64,000 nucleotides of DNA from Streptomyces filamentosus (lineage in GTDB: Bacteria > Actinomycetota > Actinomycetes > Streptomycetales > Streptomycetaceae), in assembly GCF_014654895.1 (NCBI RefSeq), contig NZ_BNBE01000001.1, positions 3,866,501 to 3,930,500 of the forward strand, read 5' to 3'. The position numbers and the translations under genes are program-made. This document shows positions 25,257-33,779 of this stretch, piece by piece. The stretch's first letter is position 1, and each line of letters begins with the position of its first letter. The notes under the pieces were generated by a model that did not search any database, had not been told where the DNA came from, and was given only the letters and a program-made list of their open reading frames with translations.

Positions 25257-25272
25257 GTGATCGAACGTTCAC
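25257..25272 (+). promoter_or_regulatory. Palindrome over the bioY -35 region
   Basis: GTGATCGAACGTTCAC is an imperfect palindrome (12 of 16 positions symmetric). It ends 8 bp before a TAGCGT -10 hexamer (25281-25286), so it covers the -35. Actinobacterial biotin genes are often repressed by the TetR-type BioQ at GAAC/GTTC-type palindromes; assigning this site to BioQ is inference. Confidence 0.5.
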
Positions 25273-25323
25273 TCCTGCCGTAGCGTCACCCTGTCCCCGC
25301 CCCCTCACCCCCGCGGAGTACCG

Positions 25324-25917
25324 ATGAGCACCGCCGCCGCCCCCGTCCGTACCCTCCGTACGGGCACCGTCCTGGCCGACCTCCTCCCGGCGAGCCGCGT
25401 CCGCGACCTCGCCCTCGTCGCCGGCGGCGCCGCCCTCACCGGCCTGGCCGCCCAGCTCACCGTCCCGGTCCCCGGCTCCCCGGTCCCGGTCTCCGGCCAG
25501 ACCTTCGCCGCCCTGCTCGTCGGCACCGCCCTCGGCGCCCGCCGCGGCTTCCTCGCCCTCGCCCTGTACGCCCTCGCCGGCATGGCGGGCGTCCCGTGGT
25601 TCGCGGAGGCGGCCTCCGGCTACGCCATGCCGTCCTTCGGCTACGTCCTCGGCATGCTCCTCGCCGCGACCGTCGTCGGCGCCCTCGCCCGCCGCGGCGC
25701 CGACCGCTCGGTGCTGCGCACCGCCGGCACCATGGTCCTCGGCTCCGCGATCATCTACGCGGTCGGCGTGCCCTACCTGGCCCTCGCCACCGGCATGACC
25801 CTCGGCCAGGCGGTCGCCGCCGGCCTGACCCCCTTCCTCATCGGCGACGCCCTCAAGGCCGCCCTCGCCATGGGCGCCCTCCCGGCCGCCTGGAAGCTCG
25901 TCGGCCGCAAGGGCTGA
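25324..25917 (+). CDS. bioY: Biotin transporter S component
   Basis: This 197-aa membrane protein has about six helices (about 28-185). BioY features are AQLTVPVPGSPVPVSGQTFAALLVG near residue 47, in part, LYALAGMAGVPWF, GYVLGMLLAATVVG and the C-terminal PFLIGDALKAALA. BioY binds biotin and works either alone or with an energy-coupling BioMN module. No BioM/BioN genes are adjacent, so it acts alone or uses a shared module. The start ATG lies in a leader with GCGGAGTACCG. The gene is divergent from the second permease and convergent with the third. Its stop codon forms the base of a perfect 35-bp palindrome. Confidence 0.93.
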   Translation: MSTAAAPVRTLRTGTVLADLLPASRVRDLALVAGGAALTGLAAQLTVPVPGSPVPVSGQTFAALLVGTALGARRGFLALALYALAGMAGVPWFAEAASGYAMPSFGYVLGMLLAATVVGALARRGADRSVLRTAGTMVLGSAIIYAVGVPYLALATGMTLGQAVAAGLTPFLIGDALKAALAMGALPAAWKLVGRKG

Positions 25918-25987
25918 CCCCCGCCGTACGCGAAGGGCCCGCCGCTCCGGCACGGAGCGGCGGGCCCTTCGCGTACGGCGGGGGTCA
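25915..25987. terminator. Perfect 35-bp stop-to-stop palindrome between bioY and third permease
   Basis: The arms 25915-25949 and 25953-25987 are exact reverse complements, with the 3-nt loop GCA. The first three bases are the TGA stop of bioY. The last three are the complement of the TGA stop of the permease. It should act as a strong bidirectional terminator. Confidence 0.95.
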
Positions 25988-27421
25988 GCCCCGGGCGGCG
26001 GTCTTCCGGGTCCGCTCGCGGACCAGGGCGACCGCCAGCACCAGCGCGGCCACGAGGAGCGAGAGCACGACCTGCTCCCGGGCGCTGCCGCCGTCGTAGA
26101 GCATGTAGCCGAGGACGAAGACGATCATGCCGATCGTCGCCCACGTCAGGTACGGGAAGAGCCACATCCGCACGACCAGCTTCTCGGGCGACTCGCGCAG
26201 GATGATCCCGCGCATCCGCAGCTGGGTCACGCAGATGACCAGCCAGACGAAGAGCGCCACCGCGCCGGAGGCGTTCAGCAGGAAGGCGAAGACGGTGTCC
26301 GGCCACTGGTAGTTGAAGAACACCGCGACGAAGCCGAAGACGACCGAGGAGAGGATCGCGGCCTTCGGCACGCCCCGCTTGTCGACCTTCGCGAAGCCCT
26401 TCGGCGCGTCCCCGCGCCGGCCGAGCGAGAAGGCCATCCGGGAGGCCGTGTAGAGGCCCGAGTTCAGGCAGGACAGCACGGCGGTCAGCACGATCACGTT
26501 CATGATCTGGCCGGCCGCGGGGATGCCGATGGAGTCGAGGGCGGCGACGTACGAGCCCTTCTCCACGATCGACGGGTCGTTCCACGGCAGCAGCGTCAGG
26601 ACCACGAAGATCGAGCCCAGGTAGAAGACGCCGATCCGCCAGATCACGCTGTTCGTCGCCTTGGTCACGGCCCGCTGCGGGTCCTCCGACTCGCCCGCCG
26701 CGAGGGTCACGATCTCGCTGCCCATGAAGGAGAAGACGACCATCAGGACGCCGGTCAGGATCGCGCCCGCGCCCTTCGGCATGAAGCCGCCCGCGTCCGT
26801 GAGGTGCGCGAAGCCCGCGCCCGGGTTGTCCGAGCCCGGCAGCACGCCGAAGACCGCGAGCAGGCCGATCACCACGAAGGCGCCGATCGCCACGACCTTG
26901 ATCCCGGCGAACCAGAACTCGAACTCGCCGTACGAGGCCACCGAGGCCAGGTTCGTCGCGGTGAGCACCACCATCACGATCAGCGCCCACGCCCACTGCG
27001 GCACCGCCGGGACCCAGCCCTCCAGGATGACCGCGCCCGCGGTCGCCTCGACGGCCAGCACGACCACCCAGAAGAACCAGTACAGCCAGCCGATGGTGAA
27101 GCCCGCCCAGCGGCCCAGCGCCTGGTCGGCGTAGGCGGAGAAGGAGCCGGAGGAGGGCCGGGCGGCGGCCATCTCGCCGAGCATCCGCATCACGAAGACG
27201 ACCATCGCGCCGACGAGCGCGTAGGAGAGGAGGATCGCGGGCCCCGCGGCGGCGATGCCGGCGCCGGAGCCGACGAAGAGGCCGGCGCCGATGACGCCGC
27301 CGATGGCGATCATCGACAGGTGGCGGTTCTTGAGCCCGGCCTTGAGGCCGTCGGAGGACGGGGCCGCGCCGGGGTCGCCGGTGGTGTCGCCTTCCTCGGC
27401 GAGGGTCGGCTGCGTGTTCAT
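25985..27421 (-). CDS. Amino-acid permease, APC superfamily (third)
   Basis: This 478-aa AAT-type permease has 12 helices and the entry motif MIAIGGVIGAGLFVGSGAGI preceded by LKNRHLS. It differs from the first two paralogues around helix 6 (FSFMGSEIVTLAAGESEDP against FGGLEVVTIAAAE), which points to a different substrate class. ATG 27421 is preceded by GAAGGAAGCG. Upstream, 208 bp separate it from the divergent rpiB. Its stop codon sits in the palindrome shared with bioY. I see no copy of the AGACTGTGGG promoter 10-mer here, so its regulation differs from the other two. Confidence 0.92.
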   Translation of the reverse strand: MNTQPTLAEEGDTTGDPGAAPSSDGLKAGLKNRHLSMIAIGGVIGAGLFVGSGAGIAAAGPAILLSYALVGAMVVFVMRMLGEMAAARPSSGSFSAYADQALGRWAGFTIGWLYWFFWVVVLAVEATAGAVILEGWVPAVPQWAWALIVMVVLTATNLASVASYGEFEFWFAGIKVVAIGAFVVIGLLAVFGVLPGSDNPGAGFAHLTDAGGFMPKGAGAILTGVLMVVFSFMGSEIVTLAAGESEDPQRAVTKATNSVIWRIGVFYLGSIFVVLTLLPWNDPSIVEKGSYVAALDSIGIPAAGQIMNVIVLTAVLSCLNSGLYTASRMAFSLGRRGDAPKGFAKVDKRGVPKAAILSSVVFGFVAVFFNYQWPDTVFAFLLNASGAVALFVWLVICVTQLRMRGIILRESPEKLVVRMWLFPYLTWATIGMIVFVLGYMLYDGGSAREQVVLSLLVAALVLAVALVRERTRKTAARG

Positions 27422-27629
27422 GAACGCTTCCTTCGGGTGTGGGGGGTGGCTCGGGTCGCGAGCCGGAGCCATGAAACCCGGCGACCGGCCGGTACGGAAG
27501 AGTTGATTCCGGATCGTGATTCGGGACATAAGGTCCGGACCAGACGGGACGAAGGTCCGTGACCCGCCGGGACCGAGGTCCCGACCCCGCTGACGCCTGC
27601 CCCGTCCCGGCCGTGCCACACTCGGAGCC

Positions 27630-28124
27630 ATGCGCGTCTACCTCGGTTCCGACCACGCCGGCTACGAACTCAAGAACCACCTCGTGGAGTGGCTCAAGGC
27701 CCACGGCCACGAGCCCGTCGACTGTGGCCCCCACATCTACGACGCCCTCGACGACTACCCGCCCTTCTGCCTGCGCGCCGCCGAGAAGACGGCCGCCGAC
27801 GAGGGCAGCCTCGGCATCGTCATCGGCGGCTCCGGCAACGGCGAGCAGATCGCCGCGAACAAGGTGAAGGGCGTCCGTGCCGCCCTCGCCTGGAGCGAGC
27901 AGACCGCCGCCCTCGGCCGCGAGCACAACAACGCCAACGTCGTCGCCGTCGGCGCCCGCATGCACACCGAGGAGGAGGCGACCAAGTTCGTCGAGATCTT
28001 CCTCGCCACCCCGTACTCCGGTGACGAGCGCCACACCCGCCGGATCGAGATGCTGAGCGCGTACGAGACCACCGGCGAGCTCCCCCCGATCCCGGCCCAC
28101 CACCCGCAGGAGCCCACCGCCTGA
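27630..28124 (+). CDS. rpiB: Ribose-5-phosphate isomerase B
   Basis: This 164-aa enzyme interconverts ribose-5-phosphate and ribulose-5-phosphate in the pentose phosphate pathway. Evidence is the LacA/RpiB signature: VYLGSDHAGYELKNHL at the N-terminus, the phosphate/anion-binding loop IVIGGSGNGEQIAANK, RAALAWSEQTAALGREHNNANVV and the basic ERHTRRIEML near the C-terminus. The start ATG follows CGGAG. Its TGA overlaps the ATG of the downstream Nei/Fpg gene in TGATG, so the two are translationally coupled. The same pair occurs in M. tuberculosis (Rv2465c-Rv2464c). Confidence 0.95.
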   Translation: MRVYLGSDHAGYELKNHLVEWLKAHGHEPVDCGPHIYDALDDYPPFCLRAAEKTAADEGSLGIVIGGSGNGEQIAANKVKGVRAALAWSEQTAALGREHNNANVVAVGARMHTEEEATKFVEIFLATPYSGDERHTRRIEMLSAYETTGELPPIPAHHPQEPTA

Positions 28125-28930
28125 TGCCCGAAGGGCACACCATCCACCGGCTGGCCGCCGACCACCGCGAACGGTTCGGCGGCCGGCCCGTGCGCGCCTC
28201 CAGCCCCCAGGGCAAGTTCTCCGACTCCGCCGCCCTCCTCGACGGCGAGGTCCTGGAGACCACCGAGGCGCACGGCAAGCACCTCTTCCTCGGCTTCCCG
28301 CGCGACCAGTGGGTCCACATCCACCTGGGCCTCTTCGGCAAGGTGGCCTTCGGCGGCGCCCCCGCCCCGCCGCCCGCCGACACCGTCCGGCTGCGCCTCG
28401 CGAACCCGGAGTCGTACGTCGACCTCCGCGGCCCCACCACCTGCGCGCTGATCACCGACGCCGAGAAGCGGGCGATACACGACCGGCTCGGCCCGGACCC
28501 GCTCCGCGAGGCCGACGACCCCGACGCGGCCTGGCGCCGGATCTCGAAGTCCCGCACGACGATCGCCGCCCTGCTCATGGACCAGAAGGTCATCGCCGGC
28601 GTCGGCAACGTCTACCGCGCCGAGGTCCTCTTCCGCCACGGCATCGACCCGTACCGCGCGGGCCGCGACCTCACGGCGGGGGAGTGGACCGCCCTCTGGG
28701 ACGACCTCGTGGCCCTCATGCGCGAGGGCGTCCGCCTGAACCGCATCGACACCGTCCGCCCCGAGCACACCCCCGAGGCGATGGACCGCCCGCCGCGCGT
28801 CGACGACCACGGCGGCGAGGTCTACGTCTACCGCCGGGCGAACCTCCCGTGCCACCTCTGCGGCACGGAGATCCGCACGGCGGACCTGGCGGCCAGGAAC
28901 CTCTTCTGGTGCCCGACCTGCCAGGCGTGA
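28124..28930 (+). CDS. nei: Fpg/Nei-family DNA glycosylase (Nei1-like)
   Basis: This 268-aa bifunctional DNA glycosylase/AP lyase removes oxidised bases. After methionine removal the catalytic Pro is N-terminal, in PEGHTIHRLA, with the conserved Glu next to it. The helix-two-turn-helix is visible as LLMDQKVIAGVGNVYRAEVL. The C-terminal zinc finger has C243, C246, C263 and C266 (CHLC and CPTC). The PEGHTIHR opening favours the endonuclease VIII (Nei) branch over Fpg. It is translationally coupled to rpiB. It ends 8 bp from the convergent acetyltransferase gene without a clear terminator. Confidence 0.94.
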   Translation: MPEGHTIHRLAADHRERFGGRPVRASSPQGKFSDSAALLDGEVLETTEAHGKHLFLGFPRDQWVHIHLGLFGKVAFGGAPAPPPADTVRLRLANPESYVDLRGPTTCALITDAEKRAIHDRLGPDPLREADDPDAAWRRISKSRTTIAALLMDQKVIAGVGNVYRAEVLFRHGIDPYRAGRDLTAGEWTALWDDLVALMREGVRLNRIDTVRPEHTPEAMDRPPRVDDHGGEVYVYRRANLPCHLCGTEIRTADLAARNLFWCPTCQA

Positions 28931-28937
28931 GCGCGAC

Positions 28938-30167
28938 CTAGAAGCCGTGCGGCAGCCAGGGCGCCACGGCGGATCCGAAGGCGAGCGACGCCTCCGCCAG
29001 CGCGCCCTCCCGCAGTTCGGCGACCCGGCCCGCGCCCGCCAGCGCCGCCAGGGACGTGCCGCCCAGGTAGGCCGCGCCCAACTCCCGTACGGACAGGGAG
29101 AGATCGGCGGCGTCGGAGGTCCGCTCGCACACCGCGCCCTTCGCGTCCCCCGACAGCCGCCACCGCCCCGCGTTCCACGGACAGAACGCGTCCGCCACCT
29201 CGAACACCACGTCCACCGGCGCCTGGTACGTCCGCGCCTCCAGCGCCGCGCCCACGTCCACCAGCCGCGCGAACAGCCCCTCCCGCACGGTCGGTTCGCA
29301 CCGCCGCACGTCCGACACCAGGTGCTGCCACGCGTCGTCCACCGGACGGCTGTCGAAGCGCACCGTCGTCGTCAGGTCCACCGAGCACAGGAACCGCCAC
29401 AGCGCCGCCTCCGCCACCGGGTCCAGCCCCCGCAGCTCGCGCACCCCCACCGAACCGTTCGCGCCCGCCCAGCTCCAGTCCGCCCTGATCGTGTAGTACG
29501 CGTACCCCACGACCTCCCCGGCCCGCTCCGCCACCACGCACAGCAGCGGCGACGAGCCGTTCCGCGACCCCGGCGCGTCCAGCACCGGCAGCCGCTCCCA
29601 GCCCGGCGCGCGGAGCGTCGTCCCCGGCCGCAGCGGCGCCATGCGCGCGTACACCGCCTCGGTCACCGCCGTGGACTCCTCCGCCGGCACCATCCGCAGC
29701 GCCACCTCGTCGGTGCCCGCCGGCACGTCCAGCCGCACCCGCGTCGTGTCGATCGTCCCCCGCTGCGACCAGGTCGCCGCCCCGTAACCGAACCGCCCGT
29801 AGATCACCGGCTCGGAGGCGGTCAGCACCGCCAGCGGCTCGCCCAGCGCCCGCACGTCGTCGAGCTGCCGGCGCATCATCGAGGTCAGCAGCCCGCGCCT
29901 GCGATGCGTTCCGGCCACGCTCACCATCGTCACCCCGGCCGCCGGCACCGCCGCCCCGCCCGGCACCGTCAGCCGGAACGAGAACGCCCCCGCCGTCCCC
30001 ACCGCCCGGTCGCCGTCCCAGACGCCCAGCGACCGCCCGCACTCGGTCAGGTCGCGCCACAGCGCCCGCTCCTCCGGCTCCTCCGCCAGGCCCCCGAAGG
30101 CCAGCTCCAGCGCCGCGAACCAGCGGTCCCACTCCGAGGGGTCGAGCACCCGCAATTCAGTAGTCAT
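28938..30167 (-). CDS. Eis-like GNAT N-acetyltransferase
   Basis: This 409-aa protein has the Eis architecture. An N-terminal GNAT domain carries the acetyl-CoA pattern VTMVSVAGTHRRRGLLTSMM (about residues 78-97). A second GNAT-like domain follows (about 150-290), then a C-terminal sterol-carrier-like domain (about 305-409). The chain ends in phenylalanine, whose carboxylate is catalytic in Eis proteins, and a Tyr in FGYGAATWS fits the general acid position. Such enzymes acetylate multiple amines, including aminoglycosides in mycobacteria; the substrate here is unproven. It is convergent with nei and divergent from the SpoIIE-type phosphatase. Confidence 0.9.
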   Translation of the reverse strand: MTTELRVLDPSEWDRWFAALELAFGGLAEEPEERALWRDLTECGRSLGVWDGDRAVGTAGAFSFRLTVPGGAAVPAAGVTMVSVAGTHRRRGLLTSMMRRQLDDVRALGEPLAVLTASEPVIYGRFGYGAATWSQRGTIDTTRVRLDVPAGTDEVALRMVPAEESTAVTEAVYARMAPLRPGTTLRAPGWERLPVLDAPGSRNGSSPLLCVVAERAGEVVGYAYYTIRADWSWAGANGSVGVRELRGLDPVAEAALWRFLCSVDLTTTVRFDSRPVDDAWQHLVSDVRRCEPTVREGLFARLVDVGAALEARTYQAPVDVVFEVADAFCPWNAGRWRLSGDAKGAVCERTSDAADLSLSVRELGAAYLGGTSLAALAGAGRVAELREGALAEASLAFGSAVAPWLPHGF

Positions 30168-30259
30168 ATGCCATCGATAGCAGCGGATCGTGCCCGGGGC
30201 GACCCGTTTTCGGCCGCCTTGTCACCGGGGTACCCCTGCACGGGAGCGGCCCGGGTGGA

Positions 30260-30265
30260 TAGGGT
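30260..30265 (+). promoter_or_regulatory. -10 element of leaderless SpoIIE-type phosphatase
   Basis: TAGGGT is followed by 8 nt and then ATG 30274. The leader has no Shine-Dalgarno. Confidence 0.45.
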
Positions 30266-30273
30266 CCAGGCCA

Positions 30274-31419
30274 ATGGGTGACCGCACGGGAGTGAACACG
30301 TACGGGGCCCGGCTGCGCAGGCGCGTCCGCCGGGCCCGCGTCGCGCTGCGCCGGACCGGTGTCGACTACTTCCGCGGCGGCACCTCCGACCGCCTCGCCC
30401 TCGCCGGCCTCCTCCTCACCGTCCCCGCCATCGTCTGCGGCACCGTCCTCGACCCCGTCTGGTGCTCCCCGGTCGCCCTCGTCCTGCCGATCGTGGCCGG
30501 CGGGCTGCTGCTGCGCCCCGCCAGCCTCCTCGCCCTGTACGCGGCGGCCGCCGGCGGCCTGATCGTCGAGTCCGCGATCCTCGGCCCGTACGGCGAGGGG
30601 CCCGCCCGCGTCACCCCCGGCACCGTCCTGGTGGTCGCCGCCTGCGGCCTCTTCGGCCTGCTCATCGCCCAGTTCCGGGCCCGCGTCGGAGTGCCCTGGC
30701 GGCGCGGCGGCACCATGCTCTTCGACCTGCGCGAGCGGCTCCGGGTGCAGAGCGCCCTGCCCCGGCTGCCGCGCGGCTGGCACCGCGAGATGGCGCTCCG
30801 CCCGGCCGGCGGCCAGTCCTTCTCCGGCGACTTCGTGGTCGCCGCCCGCACCCACGGCGGCCGCACCCTGGAGGTCGTCCTCACCGACGTCTCCGGCAAG
30901 GGCATGGACGCGGCCTCCCGCTCCCTGCTGCTCTCCGGCGCCTTCGGCGGCCTCCTCGGCTCGCTCCCGCCGCACGGCTTCCTGCCCGCCGCCAACGGCT
31001 ACCTGCTCCGGCAGAACTGGGACGAGGGCTTCGCCACCTCCGTCCACCTCGTCCTCGACCTCGACTCCGGCGACTACGAGCTCTTCTCCGCCGGCCACCT
31101 GCCCGCGCTCCAGCTCCACTCCGGCACCGGCCGCTGGGAGGAGAAGGACGGCGACGGACCCCTCCTCGGCGTCTACGACGGCGCCGAGTTCCACCCGGTC
31201 AAGGGCACCCTGCACCCCGGCGACGTCCTCATGCTCTTCACCGACGGCCTGGTCGAGGCCGCCGACCGCGACCTCGCCGAGGGCATCGACCGGCTGACCG
31301 GCGAGGCCGACCGCTGCGTCCCCGGCGGCTTCGAGGGCGTCGCCTGGCACCTCATCGAGGCGGTCGCCAAGGACGTCAACGACGACCGCGCCCTCCTGAT
31401 CATCTCCCGCCCCGCCTGA
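30274..31419 (+). CDS. Membrane-bound SpoIIE/PP2C-type serine phosphatase
   Basis: This 381-aa protein has a basic N-terminus and four hydrophobic helices (about 41-134). A PP2C_SIG phosphatase domain follows from about 150 to the end. Motifs are RPAGGQSFSGDF, LTDVSGKGMDAA, FATSVHLVLDLDSG, SAGHLPALQL, GPLLGVYD, LMLFTDGLVEA and DDRALLII; the aspartates bind metals. Such proteins dephosphorylate anti-anti-sigma factors to activate alternative sigma factors. No STAS or anti-sigma gene lies next door, so its partner is elsewhere. I chose ATG 30274 over upstream and downstream starts because a -10 box precedes it by 8 nt. It is divergent from the Eis-like gene. Confidence 0.9.
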   Translation: MGDRTGVNTYGARLRRRVRRARVALRRTGVDYFRGGTSDRLALAGLLLTVPAIVCGTVLDPVWCSPVALVLPIVAGGLLLRPASLLALYAAAAGGLIVESAILGPYGEGPARVTPGTVLVVAACGLFGLLIAQFRARVGVPWRRGGTMLFDLRERLRVQSALPRLPRGWHREMALRPAGGQSFSGDFVVAARTHGGRTLEVVLTDVSGKGMDAASRSLLLSGAFGGLLGSLPPHGFLPAANGYLLRQNWDEGFATSVHLVLDLDSGDYELFSAGHLPALQLHSGTGRWEEKDGDGPLLGVYDGAEFHPVKGTLHPGDVLMLFTDGLVEAADRDLAEGIDRLTGEADRCVPGGFEGVAWHLIEAVAKDVNDDRALLIISRPA

Positions 31420-31536
31420 ACGACGGTTCGTCACCCCCGGGTGGGGGCAAGGGGCTTGGTGGGACGATGGAGCCGCGGGGGGTGTCCGGAAAGCACGCCC
31501 CCGGGCCAGTGGAACCGACCGAGGGTGTGATCAGTT

Positions 31537-31731
31537 GTGGCCGTCTCGCTGCCGATGGTGCTGTTGTTGGCGATCGTCCTCGTGGTGATGATCCGAGGAG
31601 GCAGCCTCAAGGGGGGCCCGGCCGCCGTCGCCGTCCTCTTCGGCTTCTTCCTCGCCTTCACCGGCATGTCCGACGAGATCCAGACCTTCCTGGACTCCAT
31701 AGGCCGGACGATCAGCGGCATCAAGTTCTGA
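31537..31731 (+). CDS. Small two-helix membrane protein
   Basis: This 64-aa hypothetical protein has two hydrophobic segments (about 5-19, LPMVLLLAIVLVVMI, and 28-44, PAAVAVLFGFFLAFTGM) joined by a basic glycine-rich turn (RGGSLKGG). An amphipathic C-terminal helix (DEIQTFLDSIGRTISG) follows. The reading frame, GTG start and preceding GAGGG favour a real gene. I do not recognise a named family with certainty. The helix-turn-helix hydrophobic pattern recalls small plasmid-spread (Spd-like) or phage-like membrane proteins of Streptomyces, and it lies beside two tRNA genes, but no integrase is visible. It is followed by a strong terminator. Confidence 0.65.
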   Translation: MAVSLPMVLLLAIVLVVMIRGGSLKGGPAAVAVLFGFFLAFTGMSDEIQTFLDSIGRTISGIKF

Positions 31732-31748
31732 TCCGCCGGTCCCGGAAA

Positions 31749-31793
31749 CGCCTCCGGGCCCGGTTCCTCAGTGAGGAACCGGGCCCGGAGGCG
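31749..31793. terminator. Bidirectional terminator
   Basis: A 22-bp stem (31749-31770 with 31772-31793) is nearly a perfect palindrome. It separates the small membrane protein gene from the minus-strand tRNA-Gly. Confidence 0.8.
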
Positions 31794-31800
31794 TACACAG

Positions 31801-31871
31801 AGCGGGCGACGGGAATCGAACCCGCGTAGCTAGTTTGGAAGACTAGGGCTCTACCATTGAGCTACGCCCGC
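31801..31871 (-). tRNA. tRNA-Gly (anticodon UCC)
   Basis: The minus-strand sequence folds as a cloverleaf. The acceptor GCGGGCG pairs with CGCCCGC, with discriminator U. The D-arm begins AGCTC. The anticodon stem CUAGU/ACUAG encloses the loop CUUCCAA with anticodon UCC. The T-arm contains GGTTCGATTCC. The length is 71 nt and CCA is not encoded. Confidence 0.95.
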
Positions 31872-32002
31872 ACGGAACGCGCCGCAGGTCGGAACCGGCG
31901 CGGCACGGAAGCATCGTAGCCGGTCCGGAGCCGTCCGTGCACGCCCCCGGAAACAGGGGGCGTCGCAGCGTCCCCGTACATGTACCCTACGTGTCGCACC
32001 GA

Positions 32003-32079
32003 CGGGGTGTGGCGCAGCTTGGTAGCGCGTCCGCTTTGGGAGCGGAAGGCCGTGGGTTCAAATCCCGCCACCCCGACCA
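32003..32079 (+). tRNA. tRNA-Pro (anticodon UGG)
   Basis: The acceptor CGGGGTG pairs with CACCCCG. The anticodon stem TCCGC/GCGGA encloses the loop TTTGGGA with anticodon TGG. The T-arm is GGGTTCAAATCCC. CCA is encoded at 32077-32079. Confidence 0.95.
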
Positions 32080-32131
32080 GCACGATCCTCGCGATCCCCG
32101 ACGGCTCCGACCTCGCGGGTTCTTGATCACG

Positions 32132-32162
32132 TTGTGGGCCCCGTCCCACGTGCGGTTACTAT
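32132..32162 (+). promoter_or_regulatory. Candidate tig promoter
   Basis: TTGTGG (32132-32137), a 19-bp spacer and TACTAT (32157-32162) resemble a housekeeping-sigma promoter. The predicted start is near 32169, giving a leader of about 95 nt. Confidence 0.4.
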
Positions 32163-32264
32163 GCAAGCTGCGTGCCCGTGTGTCTTTCTGACCGGGCCCA
32201 TCGGCCGGAACCGCCCCGCGCGGCCCGTCCGGAATCCAGGAATCAGCCACAAGGAGACCGAACC

Positions 32265-33650
32265 GTGAAGAGCGCCGTGGAGACCCTGAACCCGACCCGG
32301 GTTCGGCTCACTGTCGAGGTGCCCTTCGAGGAGCTCAAGGACAGCCTCGACGCGGCGTACAAGAAGATCAACCAGCAGGTCACGGTCAAGGGCTTCCGCA
32401 AGGGCAAGATCCCGGCTCGTGTGATCGACCAGCGGTTCGGCCGCGGCGCCGTGCTGGAGGAGGCCGTCAACGACGCGCTCCCGAAGTTCTACAACGAGGC
32501 CGTGAACGAGGCCGAGGTCAACCCGCTGGGTCAGCCCGAGGTCGACATCACGGAGCTGAAGGACGGCGAGCTGCTGGCCTTCACCGCCGAGGTCGACGTC
32601 CGCCCGACCATCGAGATCCCGGACTACTCCGGCATCGAGGTCGAGGTCGACGCCATCGAGGTCACCGACGAGGACGTCGAGAAGTCCGTGGAGCAGCTCC
32701 GCGAGCGCTTCGCGTCCACCAACCCGGTCGAGCGCGCCGCCGCCGAGGGCGACGTCGTGACGGTCGACCTGACCGCCAAGGTCGACGGCGAGGTGCTGCC
32801 CGACGGCATCGCCGACGGCGTCTCGTACACCATCGGCTCCGGCGAGCTGCTCGACGGCATCGACGCCGCCGTCACCGGCCTGGAGGCCGGCGGCGAGGCC
32901 ACCTTCACCTCCGAGCTGAAGGGCGGCTCGGCCGCGGGCAAGGAGGCCGAGGTCACCGTCAAGGTCACCGCCGTCGCCGCCCGCGAGCTCCCCGAGCTGG
33001 ACGACGAGTTCGCGCAGATGGCCTCGGAGTTCGACACCCTCGACGAGCTCAAGGCCGACAGCCGCAAGCGCCTCGAGAACATGAAGCAGTTCGACCAGGC
33101 CACCCAGGCCCAGGAGCGCGTCCTGGAGAAGTTCCTGGAGCTGGCGGAGATCCCCGTCCCCGAGAAGCTCCTCGAGGACGAGGTCAACACCCGCAAGCAC
33201 AACCTGGAGCACCACCAGCTCGGCCAGATGGGCCTGAGCCTGGAGAAGTACCTGGAGCTCCAGGGCAAGACGGTCGAGGAGTTCGAGGCCGAGACCAAGG
33301 AGCAGGCGGTCAAGGGCATCAAGACCCAGTTCCTCCTCGACGAGCTGGTCTCCACGGAGAAGCTGAACGTCGAGCAGGACGAGCTCACCGAGCACCTGTT
33401 CCGCCGTGCCGCCTCCTCCGGCATGTCCCCCGACCAGTTCGCCCAGGCCGTCGTCCAGGGCGGCCAGGTGCCGATGCTGGTCGGCGAGGTCGCCCGCGGC
33501 AAGGCCCTCGCGGTCGTCGTCGAGGCCGCCAAGGTCGTCGACACCAACGGCGAGGTTGTGGACCTCTCCGACGACGAGGACGAGGTCGAGGCCGCCGCCG
33601 AGACGGTCGAGGCCGTCACCGGCGAGGCCGAGGCCGCCGAGGAGAAGTAG
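32265..33650 (+). CDS. tig: Trigger factor
   Basis: This 461-aa ribosome-associated chaperone binds nascent chains at the exit tunnel. The N-terminal domain carries the ribosome-docking signature GFRKGKIP (residues ~45-52). The FKBP-type peptidyl-prolyl isomerase domain begins near [15 protein letters not shown] and contains [16 protein letters not shown]. The C-terminal helical arms follow, and the tail is strongly acidic. The start GTG 32265 has AAGGAG 8 nt upstream; the longer upstream frame lacks support. It precedes clpP1-clpP2-clpX, coupling folding with proteolysis, as in mycobacteria. A strong terminator separates it from clpP1. Confidence 0.97.
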   Translation: MKSAVETLNPTRVRLTVEVPFEELKDSLDAAYKKINQQVTVKGFRKGKIPARVIDQRFGRGAVLEEAVNDALPKFYNEAVNEAEVNPLGQPEVDITELKDGELLAFTAEVDVRPTIEIPDYSGIEVEVDAIEVTDEDVEKSVEQLRERFASTNPVERAAAEGDVVTVDLTAKVDGEVLPDGIADGVSYTIGSGELLDGIDAAVTGLEAGGEATFTSELKGGSAAGKEAEVTVKVTAVAARELPELDDEFAQMASEFDTLDELKADSRKRLENMKQFDQATQAQERVLEKFLELAEIPVPEKLLEDEVNTRKHNLEHHQLGQMGLSLEKYLELQGKTVEEFEAETKEQAVKGIKTQFLLDELVSTEKLNVEQDELTEHLFRRAASSGMSPDQFAQAVVQGGQVPMLVGEVARGKALAVVVEAAKVVDTNGEVVDLSDDEDEVEAAAETVEAVTGEAEAAEEK

Positions 33651-33700
33651 GCCCCACCAGGCCGACGCCGGGGCCCCGCGCCCCGCGCGCTTCCGTCGCG

Positions 33701-33740
33701 CCACGGGCCCGGACGCACAGCAGTGCGTCCGGGCCCGTGG
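33701..33740 (+). terminator. Terminator of tig
   Basis: A perfect 18-bp stem (33701-33718 with 33723-33740) with the loop AGCA, 50 bp past the tig stop. Confidence 0.85.
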
Positions 33741-33779
33741 ACGTACCCGGCCCCTTTCATGCGCCCGTCGCTCACCTTG

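Noticed and set aside
31801-32079. Integrated mobile element at the tRNA genes
   Set aside because: No integrase, excisionase, replication gene or duplicated tRNA end is visible within the window.
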